DNA of 21,009 nt from the NCBI GenBank assembly GCA_002433805.1, contig DJIW01000119.1, positions 1-21,009 of the forward strand, read 5' to 3'. The DNA comes from Competibacteraceae bacterium UBA6584 (lineage in GTDB: Bacteria; Pseudomonadota; Gammaproteobacteria; Competibacterales; Competibacteraceae). The position numbers were made by a program, and so were the translations under genes. This document shows positions 7,205 to 15,390 of the stretch, piece by piece. Numbering within the stretch: position 1 is the stretch's first letter; each line of letters starts with the position of its first letter. The notes under the pieces were generated by a model. The model worked only from the letters and a program-made list of their open reading frames with translations, was not told the DNA's origin and did not search any database.

Positions 7205-9269
7205 GACCCGCGATCTTTTGATCGAAATCGGCACCGAGGAACTGCCGCCCAAAGCCTTGTTCGATTTGGCTGCGGCCTTTGAGCAAGGCATCCGTCAAGG
7301 CTTGGAAAAAGCGGGATTCCCCGATCCGGCGATCCGGCGGTTCGCCACCCCGCGCCGTCTGGCGGCGCTGATCGCTCAACTGCCCGCGCAACAGCCGGAC
7401 CGTCAGTCGGAGCGGCGGGGCCCGGCGCTCGGCGCTGCTTTCGGTTCCGATGGCCGACCGACCAAGGCCGCTGAAGGTTTCGCCCGTTCTTGCGGTGTGA
7501 GCGTCGATGCGCTGCAGCGGTTGGAAACCGACAAAGGCGCTTGGCTGATTCATGTCAGCACCGAACCGGGCGCGCCCACCGCCCAGCTGATTCCCGGCAT
7601 CGTCGAGGCCGCGCTCGCCGGCTTGCCGATTCCCAAGCGGATGCGCTGGGGCGACCGCGACGATGAATTCGTGCGGCCGGTGCATTGGGCGGTGTTGCTG
7701 TTTGGCGACGAGTTAATCCCGGCGACCATCATGGGCATTCAAACCGGTCGGGAAACGCGCGGCCACCGCTTTCATCATCCGGACCCGATCCGGCTTCACG
7801 CGCCGGCTGACTATGCGCGGCAACTGGCCGAGGCCAAGGTAATCGCCGATTTCGACGAGCGACGCGACGCCATTCGAACCCAGGCCGAGCGCGTGGCGGC
7901 CGGGCTGAACGGAACGTCGGTCATCAAGCCGGAACTACTCGATGAGGTAGCGGCCTTGGTGGAATGGCCGGTCGCCTTGGCCGGCAATTTCGAGCAGCGT
8001 TTCCTGGAAGTCCCCTCCGAGGCGCTGATCAGCACCATGCAGGACAACCAGCGCTATTTTCCAGTGGTGGACGCCCACGGCAAGCTGTTGCCGCACTTTA
8101 TCACCATGACCAATCTGGAAAGTCGCGATCCCGCTCAAGTCCGCGCCGGCAATGAACGGGTGATCCGGCCGCGCTTCAGCGACGCCGAATTTTTCTGGAA
8201 ACAGGATCGCAAGCAGCCGCTGGCGGCCCGGCAAGCCGCGCTCGAACAGGTCGTGTTCCAGCAAAAGCTGGGCACCTTGGCCGACAAGAGCGACCGGGCA
8301 GCGGCGCTGGCGCGGTTGATCGCCGAGCGCGCGCGCGGCAATCCGGAATGGGCCGAACGGGCGGCGCGCTTGGCCAAATGCGATCTGCTGACGCAAATGG
8401 TGCAGGAGTTTCCGGAACTACAAGGCATCATGGGCCGGTATTACGCGCTATACGACGGCGAGCCGCCCGAAGTCGCTCAAGCTCAGGAAGAACAATACTT
8501 ACCCCGCTTCGCCGGCGATAGACTGCCCGCCACCGCCACCGGCCGCGCCTTGGCCTTGGCCGACCGACTGGACACCCTCATCGGTATTTTCGCCATCGGC
8601 CAACCGCCTTCCGGGGCCAAGGACCCGTTCGCCTTGCGCCGGGCCGCCCTGGGCGTGCTGCGCATTCTGATCGAAGGCGAGTTGGACTTAGATTTGTGGG
8701 CCGCGCTGGAACGCGCCGCCGCCGGCTTCGAGCCGGTGGTTCGGGCCGATCAAGTGGTTCAACCCGTTTTTGAATTCATGATGGAGCGCTTGCGCGGTTA
8801 TTATCTGGAGCGCGACGCGCGACCCGACACCGTCGAAGCGGTGCTGGAATGCCAACCGGTCCGGCCCTTGGATTTCGACCGTCGGGTTCGCGCCGTTGAC
8901 GCCTTTCGGACGTTGCCGGAAGCGGCGAGCTTGACCGCCGCCAACAAACGCATCCGCAATATCCTCAAGAAAGTCCAAACGGTGGTGCCCTTCCAGATCC
9001 AACCCGCGCTGCTGGCCGAAGAACCGGAACAGGCCCTGGCCGGCCGCTTGGCGGAATTGGCCTCCGAGGTCGCGCCGCTCATGGAAACCGGTCTTTATGG
9101 CGAGGCGCTCAACCGGTTGGCCGGGCTGCGCGAACCGGTGGACGCTTTTTTCGATGGCGTCATGGTCATGGTCGACGATCCCGCCTTGCGCGACAACCGC
9201 CTTGCCTTGTTGAACGAACTGAGCAGTTTATTTCTGCGCGTGGCGGACTTCTCGCGCCTGCAAGAGTGA
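7197..9269 (+). CDS. glyS: glycine--tRNA ligase beta subunit
   Basis: This 690-residue protein is the length of E. coli GlyS (689). The beta subunit binds tRNA-Gly and is needed for aminoacylation with the GlyQ active-site subunit. Family features include LLIEIGTEELPPKAL at the N terminus, RFATPRRLAALI, MRWGDRDDEFVRPVHW, STMQDNQRYFPV, RPRFSDAEFFWKQDR, an HD-like region with KCDLLTQMVQEFPELQGIMGRYYA, and a C-terminal anticodon-binding-type segment ending FFDGVMVMVDDPALRDNRL. The ATG at 7197 lies inside the end of glyQ. Two parS-like sites lie downstream. Confidence 0.97.
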   Translation: MPETRDLLIEIGTEELPPKALFDLAAAFEQGIRQGLEKAGFPDPAIRRFATPRRLAALIAQLPAQQPDRQSERRGPALGAAFGSDGRPTKAAEGFARSCGVSVDALQRLETDKGAWLIHVSTEPGAPTAQLIPGIVEAALAGLPIPKRMRWGDRDDEFVRPVHWAVLLFGDELIPATIMGIQTGRETRGHRFHHPDPIRLHAPADYARQLAEAKVIADFDERRDAIRTQAERVAAGLNGTSVIKPELLDEVAALVEWPVALAGNFEQRFLEVPSEALISTMQDNQRYFPVVDAHGKLLPHFITMTNLESRDPAQVRAGNERVIRPRFSDAEFFWKQDRKQPLAARQAALEQVVFQQKLGTLADKSDRAAALARLIAERARGNPEWAERAARLAKCDLLTQMVQEFPELQGIMGRYYALYDGEPPEVAQAQEEQYLPRFAGDRLPATATGRALALADRLDTLIGIFAIGQPPSGAKDPFALRRAALGVLRILIEGELDLDLWAALERAAAGFEPVVRADQVVQPVFEFMMERLRGYYLERDARPDTVEAVLECQPVRPLDFDRRVRAVDAFRTLPEAASLTAANKRIRNILKKVQTVVPFQIQPALLAEEPEQALAGRLAELASEVAPLMETGLYGEALNRLAGLREPVDAFFDGVMVMVDDPALRDNRLALLNELSSLFLRVADFSRLQE

Positions 9270-9283
9270 AGGTCCAACCGACA

Positions 9284-9299
9284 TGTTCCACGTGAAACA
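9284..9299 (+). promoter_or_regulatory. parS site (glyS-gmhB intergenic, left)
   Basis: TGTTCCACGTGAAACA matches the chromosomal parS consensus TGTTNCACGTGAAACA at every defined position. It starts 15 bases after the glyS stop. With the inverted copy at 9342-9357 its centre-to-centre spacing is 58 bp. ParB binding and CTP-dependent clamp loading here are inferred from the sequence match. Confidence 0.85.
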
Positions 9300-9318
9300 T
9301 CCATTGCAACGGCCGAAT

Positions 9319-9333
9319 CAAAGCGGCGCTTTG
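9319..9333. repeat. short inverted repeat between two parS sites
   Basis: CAAAGCG and CGCTTTG form a perfect 7-bp inverted repeat around a single G. It is followed by TTGTTGG rather than a T tract, so it would be only a weak terminator for glyS. A second dyad (CGCCTT-G-AAGGCG, 9359-9371) lies just after the second parS site. Confidence 0.4.
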
Positions 9334-9341
9334 TTGGAACA

Positions 9342-9357
9342 GGTTTCACGTGGAACA
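9342..9357 (-). promoter_or_regulatory. parS site (glyS-gmhB intergenic, right, inverted)
   Basis: Read on the minus strand this is TGTTCCACGTGAAACC, differing from the parS consensus only at the last base. It is almost the same asymmetric sequence as the left site in the opposite orientation. The two therefore form an inverted pair in the 199-bp gap between glyS and gmhB. Confidence 0.8.
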
Positions 9358-9468
9358 TCGCCTTGAAGGCGCGGCGTGAGTTCTTCAGCAGTTGGCTTTG
9401 ACCTGGAACCGATCTCGTGTCGCCCTCGCCCGGATCGTGACTGTCGGCCCTTTCAATAAGCTTGACCC

Positions 9469-10011
9469 ATGAAATTGATTATTCTGGACCGCGACGGCGT
9501 CATCAACGAAGACTCCGCAAACTTTATCAAATCGCCGGATGAATGGGTGCCGATTCCAGGCAGTCTCGAAGCGATTGCCCGCCTCAATCATGCCGGTTAT
9601 CGGGTCGTGATCGCCACCAATCAATCCGGCGTTGGTCGAGGATTGTTCGATTTGCATACCCTCAACTTAATCCACCGCAAGATGTATCGGATGGCGCAGG
9701 AAATCGGCGGCTCGATTGACGCGGTGTTTTTTTGCCCGGATGTCGACGAGGCCAACCCGTACCGCAAACCGAATCCCGGCATGTTGATGGAAATTGGCAA
9801 GCGCTTGAAATGCGGTCTGACGGGAGTACCGGTGGTCGGCGACAGCGCCCGCGACATTCGAGCGGCGCGGGCCGCCAACGCCCGGCCGTTACTGGTTCGG
9901 ACCGGCAAAGGCGTCGAAACGTTGCGGCGGGAATCGGCGATTTGCGCCAATGTCGAGGTCTTCGACGATTTAGCCACGGCGGCCGATTTCGTGATCGCCC
10001 GGAGCGGCTGA
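9469..10011 (+). CDS. gmhB: D-glycero-D-manno-heptose 1,7-bisphosphate phosphatase-like HAD protein
   Basis: This 180-residue HAD phosphatase of the histidinol-phosphatase/GmhB group probably removes the 7-phosphate in ADP-heptose synthesis for LPS core. Motif 1 is DRDGVIN (D7 nucleophile, D9 acid/base), motif 2 is ATNQSGVGRG (49-58), the Lys is in YRKPNPGM (98-105), and VVGDSARDI supplies the Mg-binding Asp. Canonical GmhB has a Cys-x-His...Cys-x-Cys zinc loop before the RKP; here the loop is shorter and reads CPDVDEANPYRKP, keeping only C89. It may thus be a zinc-free GmhB variant or a related HAD phosphatase with another substrate. The position between glyS and plsC matches that of the Pseudomonas homologue. 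The ribosome-binding site is weak. Confidence 0.85.
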   Translation: MKLIILDRDGVINEDSANFIKSPDEWVPIPGSLEAIARLNHAGYRVVIATNQSGVGRGLFDLHTLNLIHRKMYRMAQEIGGSIDAVFFCPDVDEANPYRKPNPGMLMEIGKRLKCGLTGVPVVGDSARDIRAARAANARPLLVRTGKGVETLRRESAICANVEVFDDLATAADFVIARSG

Positions 10012-10069
10012 CGATGGTCGCGATGGCCCCCTCCTATTATTTCAAGCCAGCCCGCCATTTTCAGCCGTC

Positions 10070-10810
10070 ATGAACTTATTTCTGCGTTCTCTATTGTTTT
10101 CGACCGGCATGATTGTCTCCGTCGCGATCATTGGCCTCGCCGTCGTATTGTGCTTTCCACTTCCGTTTATCTATCGCTATCGGATCTCCCAACTCTGGAC
10201 CAAATTTAACATCTGGTGGTTGAAAGTGACCTGCGGGATCGGCTATCGCTTGAGCGGCGTCGAACACATTCCCGAACAGCCGGCCATCGTGATGGCCAAA
10301 CATCAGTCGACTTGGGAGACGCTGTTTCTGCATCAATATTTGCCGCCGCTGGCCTGGGTGGTGAAACGGGAGCTGCTGTGGTTGCCGCTGTTTGGGTGGG
10401 CGCTGGCCTTGCTGCAACCCATCGCGATCAACCGTCGGACCGGCGCCTCGGCCGCCAAGCAAGTCATCCGCAAGGGCGTGGAACATTTACGCCAAGGTCA
10501 GTGGGTGTTGATTTTTCCCGAAGGGACCCGAACCGCGCCCGGCGCGCGCAACCGCTACGGCATGGGCGGGGCGGTGCTGGCGGCTCACAGCGGCTATCCG
10601 GTGTTGCCGGTGGCGCTCAACGCTGGAGAATTTTGGCCCCGACGCGGCTTTCTCAAGCGCCCCGGAACCGTCGATGTGGTGTTTGGTCCCTTGATTGATA
10701 GCGTCGGCCCTTCACCGCAGGAGTTGAACCGGCAGGTGGAAGACTGGATTGAAAGCACCATGACGCAAATCAGCACCATACCGGCCGTCTCATCGGAAAC
10801 CGGCGGCTAA
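10070..10810 (+). CDS. plsC: 1-acyl-sn-glycerol-3-phosphate acyltransferase
   Basis: This 246-residue inner-membrane enzyme transfers a second acyl chain to lysophosphatidic acid, making phosphatidic acid for phospholipid synthesis. An N-terminal hydrophobic helix (about 5-30) anchors it. The catalytic motif is KHQSTWET (H78 with E83 in place of the usual Asp of H-x4-D). IAINRR (118-123) and FPEGTRT (149-155) are the substrate-binding motifs, and a GYPVLPVALNAG segment follows. It lies 58 bases after gmhB and 24 bases before phoU, probably in one transcript. The same gmhB-plsC neighbourhood is known near the Pseudomonas origin. No strong ribosome-binding site is visible. Confidence 0.93.
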   Translation: MNLFLRSLLFSTGMIVSVAIIGLAVVLCFPLPFIYRYRISQLWTKFNIWWLKVTCGIGYRLSGVEHIPEQPAIVMAKHQSTWETLFLHQYLPPLAWVVKRELLWLPLFGWALALLQPIAINRRTGASAAKQVIRKGVEHLRQGQWVLIFPEGTRTAPGARNRYGMGGAVLAAHSGYPVLPVALNAGEFWPRRGFLKRPGTVDVVFGPLIDSVGPSPQELNRQVEDWIESTMTQISTIPAVSSETGG

Positions 10811-10834
10811 ATCTCAACCGGAGGAGCGCGACCC

Positions 10835-11521
10835 ATGGCTTTCGCCAGCAGCCAACATACCGTCAAACGTTTCGATGTGGAAATCCAGCAATTGGTCAAT
10901 TTGGTGCTGGAGATGGGCCAGGCGGTGGAACGGCAGGTCAGCCGCGCGGTCGCGGTTTTTCAGGCGGGCGACGCCGAGGCGGCTTTGGAGGTGATCATCG
11001 GAGATCGGGAGGTCAACCGTTGGGATATGGAAATCGACCGAAGCTGCGTGCGTTTTCTCAGCCGCCGACAGCCGATGAGCACCGATTTGCGGTTGGTGAT
11101 GTCGCTGAATAAAGCGGTTAATGATTTGGAACGGATCGGCGACGAGGCGAAGACCATCGCCGAGAAAACCCAGGCGATTCACCAGCGAGGCGTCGGTTTG
11201 CCAGGCGGCGTTCCAGACGGAGTGGACCGATTGGCCGCCATCGCCAGCCAGCGGATCCACAGCGCGCTCGACAGCTTGAGCCGCTTGGATGTGGAGCAGG
11301 CCTGGACGCTGGTGAGCGCCGAAGATGAAACCGATCCGCTGTTCCAAGCGATTCTACAATCGCTGAGCGCCAGCGCGCTGGATGGCGCACTCGCGGCCGC
11401 GACCGTGATCGATGCGGCGATCGCCCTCAAAGCGCTGAAGCGGGTGGCCGAACGCGCTCGCAACCTCGCCGAGTATGTGATCTACATCATCGAAGGCCAG
11501 GATATCCGTCACAAGATGTAA
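10835..11521 (+). CDS. phoU: phosphate-signalling protein PhoU
   Basis: This 228-residue protein is built of two PhoU three-helix repeats. The first has the typical metal-binding pattern around DLRLVMSLNKAVNDLERIGDEA (about 88-109). The second repeat carries the matching ALKALKRVAERARNLAEYVIYIIEG (about 197-221). PhoU links the Pst phosphate transporter to the PhoR sensor kinase and represses the Pho regulon when phosphate is plentiful. A GGAGGAG precedes the ATG by 8 bases. It is not next to pstSCAB or phoBR here but follows plsC by 24 bases, so it may be expressed with phospholipid genes. A second phoU in a pst operon elsewhere is possible. Confidence 0.93.
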   Translation: MAFASSQHTVKRFDVEIQQLVNLVLEMGQAVERQVSRAVAVFQAGDAEAALEVIIGDREVNRWDMEIDRSCVRFLSRRQPMSTDLRLVMSLNKAVNDLERIGDEAKTIAEKTQAIHQRGVGLPGGVPDGVDRLAAIASQRIHSALDSLSRLDVEQAWTLVSAEDETDPLFQAILQSLSASALDGALAAATVIDAAIALKALKRVAERARNLAEYVIYIIEGQDIRHKM

Positions 11522-11538
11522 GGCGCGCGGGCGCGGAC

Positions 11539-11568
11539 GGCGCGGTTTGATTCCTCTGAATCCGCGCC
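11539..11568. terminator. GC-rich hairpin between convergent phoU and the DUF4139 gene
   Basis: GGCGCGG (11539-11545) pairs with CCGCGCC (11562-11568), and an inner GATTC/GAATC dyad sits around a CTCT loop, with a TTT bulge. Outer GC-rich arms (11522-11529 and 11573-11580) can lengthen the stem. No T tract follows on either strand. The 60-bp gap lies between two converging genes, so a bidirectional stop or mRNA-end stabiliser fits best. Confidence 0.5.
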
Positions 11569-11581
11569 GCCGCGCGCGCCG

Positions 11582-13663
11582 TTACAGCGTGAGCGCCTGG
11601 ACTTTTTGTTCGAACTGCTGCCGCAGCTTCTCCAGTTCGGCGGTTTTCTGTTGCAAGCTCGCGTGCGAGGCTTCGAGAGTATTTTCCTGGGTGTCGAGCG
11701 TTTTTAGGTAACGCTTGGCGAGATCGCTGTTGGCGGGCACGCGGCCGAGATTCTCGCGCAACCGTTCTTGATCCTTGAACAGGGCTTGGCGCTGCTGCTC
11801 CAATTGCTCGATTTCCTTCTTTAAGCGATCCATTTGGCCACGCGCTTCACCGAGCTTGGCGAAGGCCTGTTTCAAGGGTTCGTCCAACTGGCTGGAGCCG
11901 GCATAGACCATGATCTGATCGGCGCTGAGGTCGGTCAGGGCCAGCACTTCCTCCTGAGCGTATTGGAATACCACAGGTAATTCAGTCTCGGCGTTTTTCT
12001 TCAACACCTGTGGGATGCGATAGGCTTCTGGCGTCATTTCCACCGCCGTCGCGTCCGGCGAAACCAGCTTCCAATCGCCTTGGTGGGGATGCTCGATCCA
12101 CAGCAGCCGATCATCCGGATGCAGGCTCTTGATCCGGTATGTCGTCGTCGTCGTATCCATCCGGGTCGAGTAAAACATGCCGCCGCTGATCTTGCCTTTG
12201 CTCACCGCGCTGGTTTGTTGGTCATTGCGGTTGACGTTGATCTTGGTGTCGACCGCGAAGCTGACCAGCCGCTTGTCGCCGACCGGCAATGCGGACAGGC
12301 GGCCGTCGCCTAGATAGCTGGACTGTTCGTAAATGGTGATCGCCCCTGGCGGCAAGCTGGTTACGGTGTCGTTGGTCAACTGCACCGAGGCCAGCGGATG
12401 GCGTTCCTGGGTCTCGGGTTGGTACAAGCTAACCCGCAAGGTCGGCACGGCGCGGTCGGCGATGGGCAACAGCACGGCGTAACCGTTCTTGACGCTGACC
12501 GGCGCGGGCAGCGTGAACAAGACTTGCTCGACGCCTTCCTGACCGGCGGCCGGTTCCAGTTGAGCGGTCGAGGCCACTCCGTCAGCAGCGTACAGGCTTT
12601 TGCCATACGCTCGCCCTGCCCTCGCTTCAGCGGCGTTCGACTGTTTATCGGCTTCTTCCTGCGGGGCCATGGCGGCGAAAGGCGGAGGCGTGGGGGCGGG
12701 AGCGGCTTGCGCGGCGACCGTGCCGGTATCCAAGCGCGGCAACACCCGTCCCAACACTTCAATCGGCACTTCCGGGCGCTTGACGAAGTAGGCTTGATAC
12801 AACGCTTGCCGGAAGGTAACCGGATTGCCGGAGGCCAGCGTCAGTTCCACGCCTTCCCAATCCTGCCCGCTCATGTTTTCCAACAGCGCCCATCCCTGTA
12901 ACCGGCTGGGCGCCGGAGCATCGGCTTGCGCGCCGGCGCTTAGGCTCAGACGGTAACTGGTCTTCCACAGCGGCGCTTCCACCACATAGCCGGCGCGCAC
13001 CTTACGCTTCCCCTCGCCATTGACTTGCAGGCGCAAGGTGCGGCGATGGTGGGCGCGGTGTTCGCTGATGGCGGAGAGGGCCTTTTGCAACTGCTCCTGC
13101 AAGGTCGGATCGGTGAAGCGCAGCGCCTCTACCTCTTCCAGCATCGCCTGCTGCAAGCCCTGCGGCGTCATGACGGCGATGCGATGGCGGGTGACGCTGC
13201 CGAGCTTATCCGGCAGCAGCGCGGTTTCCGCCGTCACCTTGAGCAGACGCCCCCGCAGCGCGCTGCCGCCTTTAATCTCGACCTCCGCGCCCTGTAAGGC
13301 GTTCAGCAGCTCCACCGTCGAATTCAAGGCGGCCGCGCCAAAGGGCAGATCGCGGAAAATCTGATCGAGCGATTCCTTGCCCGGCAAGGTAATGTGGCTG
13401 ACCGCGCCCACCTCGTCGTAGACGATGAGGCTTTTCAAAATATCGTCCATTTGGCTTAAAGGCGCTTCCAAGGTCAGTTCGGCCGCGCCTTCCACTTGCG
13501 CCTCGTACTCAAAATAACCCACGCCGCCGCTGGAGAGGAGGACTCGCTTCAACGCCAAGGGCAAGGCCGACGGCGCGGCCGCCAACGGCGCGGCCATCGC
13601 GCCGACCAAGCCGATTACCGAGGCGCAACGCGCCAAATTCGCCAATAACGTTCTGGTTCTCAT
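11582..13663 (-). CDS. secreted DUF4139-domain protein of unknown function
   Basis: This 693-residue protein has a signal peptide (MRTRTLLANLARCASVIGLV... with cleavage near APLAAAPS), so it is exported. LLSSGGVGYFEYEA near the start and the segment RKVRAGYVVEAPLWKTSYRL...LQGWALLENMSGQDWEGVELTLASG are characteristic of the DUF4139 family, whose role is unknown. A Pro/Ala-rich linker lies mid-protein. The last 100 residues are predicted coiled coil, with heptad-like Leu and Gln/Glu-rich repeats. The frame is open 26 codons further upstream, but ATG 13663 precedes the signal peptide and overlaps the murU stop as ATGA, so I chose it. That overlap implies translation coupled to wall-recycling genes. 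Confidence 0.8.
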   Translation of the reverse strand: MRTRTLLANLARCASVIGLVGAMAAPLAAAPSALPLALKRVLLSSGGVGYFEYEAQVEGAAELTLEAPLSQMDDILKSLIVYDEVGAVSHITLPGKESLDQIFRDLPFGAAALNSTVELLNALQGAEVEIKGGSALRGRLLKVTAETALLPDKLGSVTRHRIAVMTPQGLQQAMLEEVEALRFTDPTLQEQLQKALSAISEHRAHHRRTLRLQVNGEGKRKVRAGYVVEAPLWKTSYRLSLSAGAQADAPAPSRLQGWALLENMSGQDWEGVELTLASGNPVTFRQALYQAYFVKRPEVPIEVLGRVLPRLDTGTVAAQAAPAPTPPPFAAMAPQEEADKQSNAAEARAGRAYGKSLYAADGVASTAQLEPAAGQEGVEQVLFTLPAPVSVKNGYAVLLPIADRAVPTLRVSLYQPETQERHPLASVQLTNDTVTSLPPGAITIYEQSSYLGDGRLSALPVGDKRLVSFAVDTKINVNRNDQQTSAVSKGKISGGMFYSTRMDTTTTTYRIKSLHPDDRLLWIEHPHQGDWKLVSPDATAVEMTPEAYRIPQVLKKNAETELPVVFQYAQEEVLALTDLSADQIMVYAGSSQLDEPLKQAFAKLGEARGQMDRLKKEIEQLEQQRQALFKDQERLRENLGRVPANSDLAKRYLKTLDTQENTLEASHASLQQKTAELEKLRQQFEQKVQALTL

Positions 13664-14346
13664 GAAAACCCCATGGTGGTTTGCTGTCGCAATTCTCGAT
13701 CCAGTTCCGCCAGCCGTTGCGGCGTGCCGATGTCCCGCCACCGGCCGGCGTAATACTCGCCGCCCACCTGACGATCAGCCATCGCCCGACGCAGCAGCGG
13801 CCCCAACGGGAACCGTCCCGGCGCGCGGCCGGCAAATAATTCGGGCCGCAACACGCTAAGACCGCTGAAGGTCAGCCGCCGCGCCTCGGCCTCTTCCACC
13901 CGCCCTTCGTCGGTCAGCCGGAAATCTCCCTCGGGATGATGCGGAGGATTGTCCACCAGCACCAGATGCGCCAGCCCGGCGGGCGCGATGGGCGCGCGCG
14001 CGAACCGATAATCGGTCCACACATCGCCGTTGACCACCAGAAACGGTTCCGGTCCCAGCAACGGCAAGGCTTGAAAAATGCCGCCGCCAGTCTCCAAGGC
14101 GTCCGGCGGTTCCGGCGAATACGCGATCCGAACATCCCAGGCTCGGCCATCGCCCAAGGCGGTCGGCAATTGGTCGCCCAGATGGCCGGTGTTGATGACG
14201 ATCTCGCGGAAACCGGCTTCTCGCAACGCCTCCAGATGGTGGACGATCAAGGGCTTGCCGGCCACGAGCAGCAAGGGCTTTGGAGTGTGATCGGTCAGCG
14301 GGCGCATTCGTTCACCGCGCCCGGCGGCTAGAATCATCGCTCTCAC
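13660..14346 (-). CDS. murU: N-acetylmuramate alpha-1-phosphate uridylyltransferase
   Basis: This 228-residue sugar-nucleotide transferase converts MurNAc-1-phosphate and UTP to UDP-MurNAc, the second step of the wall-recycling shortcut that bypasses de novo MurA/MurB. AMILAAGRGERMRPLTDHTPKPLL (start onwards) is the nucleotide-binding signature with the catalytic Lys; YSPEPPDALETGGGIFQALPLLG and FLVVNGDVWTDYRF carry the metal-binding Asp. These match Pseudomonas MurU closely. The frame is open far upstream within amgK, but GTG 14346 gives V-R-A-M-I-L, aligning with the M-K-A-M-I-L start of known MurU proteins. That GTG overlaps the amgK stop as GTGA. The gene ends overlapping the DUF4139 start. 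Confidence 0.92.
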   Translation of the reverse strand: MRAMILAAGRGERMRPLTDHTPKPLLLVAGKPLIVHHLEALREAGFREIVINTGHLGDQLPTALGDGRAWDVRIAYSPEPPDALETGGGIFQALPLLGPEPFLVVNGDVWTDYRFARAPIAPAGLAHLVLVDNPPHHPEGDFRLTDEGRVEEAEARRLTFSGLSVLRPELFAGRAPGRFPLGPLLRRAMADRQVGGEYYAGRWRDIGTPQRLAELDRELRQQTTMGFS

Positions 14347-15341
14347 GACGCCGGTTCCCAGCGCTCGATCCGATGCGCGAGCAGCAGATTCCGCAGCTCT
14401 TGCAAGTCCGAATAACGCTCCGCCACCGCCAAAACATACCCCAGGGTTCGCGGGATATCCCGCAGGTAGCCCGGCTTGCCGTCCCGCAGGTTCAAGCGGG
14501 CGAAAATGCCGGTGGCCTTGAGATGGCGCTGAACGCCCATCAGATCGAACCACCGCAGATACTGCTGCTCATCCTCCAGACCGCTCATCCCCTCCGCCCG
14601 CAAAGCCGCCCGATGCGTCAAGGCCCAGCCCTCGACCCGCTCTCGCGGCCAGGCGATATAACAATCGCGCAGCAAGGACACCAAATCGTAGGTCACCGCC
14701 CCCACCACCGCATCCTGAAAATCGAGCACGCCGGGATTGTCCGGCTCGATCACCATCAGATTGCGGGAGTGATAATCGCGATGCACCCAGACGCGGGGCT
14801 GCTCCAACGCGCTGGCGGCCAACAGCGCGAAGGTCTGATCCAGGGTGTGATGTTCGTCCTCGCGTAGCGTAAGACCGAGTTGACGCCCGAGAAACCATTC
14901 CCGAAATAGCTCCATCTCCCGATGCAACAGTTCGGCGTCGTAAGGCGGCAACAGCGGCGAGGTGGGATCGCCGCCGACTTGCAAGCGAGCCAGCGCCTCC
15001 AGCGCGTCGGCGTACAAACCGGGAACGCTCGCCTCGTTCAGTTCGGCCAGGTATTGCCGGTCGCCGAGATCGGTCAGCAGCAGCAAGCCGCGATCGAGAT
15101 CGGCGGCCAGCACCTCGGGCGCGTTCAAGCCCAGCTCGCGCAAGGCGCGGGCGATGGCGACAAAGGGCCGGCAGTCCTCCTTATCCGGCGGCGCGTCCAT
15201 GACGATGCGGGTCTGGCTGTCGTACCAAACTCGAAAATAACGGCGGAAACTGGCGTCGCTGGACGCCGGCGCGATGCGCTCCGGCGCGGCTGGCAGCACG
15301 GCGGTCAACCAGTCCAGCAAAAGATTCTGTCGGTCGTTCAC
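14343..15341 (-). CDS. amgK: anomeric MurNAc/GlcNAc kinase
   Basis: This 332-residue protein of the aminoglycoside phosphotransferase-like kinase fold phosphorylates MurNAc (and GlcNAc) at C1, feeding MurU. RFRVW... strands and an IVMDAPPDKED segment form the N-lobe. VHRDYHSRNLMV (about 190-201) is the catalytic loop with Asp and Asn, and GVLDFQDAVVG (about 207-217) holds the metal-binding Asp. Adjacency to murU and divergence from lptD match the Pseudomonas arrangement, which supports the specific name over a general phosphotransferase. It starts with GTG at 15341; a GGAG lies about 10 bases upstream, with a run of seven T between. It heads the three-gene unit amgK-murU-DUF4139. Confidence 0.9.
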   Translation of the reverse strand: MNDRQNLLLDWLTAVLPAAPERIAPASSDASFRRYFRVWYDSQTRIVMDAPPDKEDCRPFVAIARALRELGLNAPEVLAADLDRGLLLLTDLGDRQYLAELNEASVPGLYADALEALARLQVGGDPTSPLLPPYDAELLHREMELFREWFLGRQLGLTLREDEHHTLDQTFALLAASALEQPRVWVHRDYHSRNLMVIEPDNPGVLDFQDAVVGAVTYDLVSLLRDCYIAWPRERVEGWALTHRAALRAEGMSGLEDEQQYLRWFDLMGVQRHLKATGIFARLNLRDGKPGYLRDIPRTLGYVLAVAERYSDLQELRNLLLAHRIERWEPAS

Positions 15342-15390
15342 AAAAAAAGGCTCCGTCCGGGTGTGATTGCAGCAACCCTCAATCTATGCG

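Noticed and set aside
9095..9358. Minus-strand open frame beginning MFHVKP and containing MDVSRGT
   Set aside because: The start is a translation of the two parS sites, and most of the frame lies antisense within glyS. It has no ribosome-binding site or family match.
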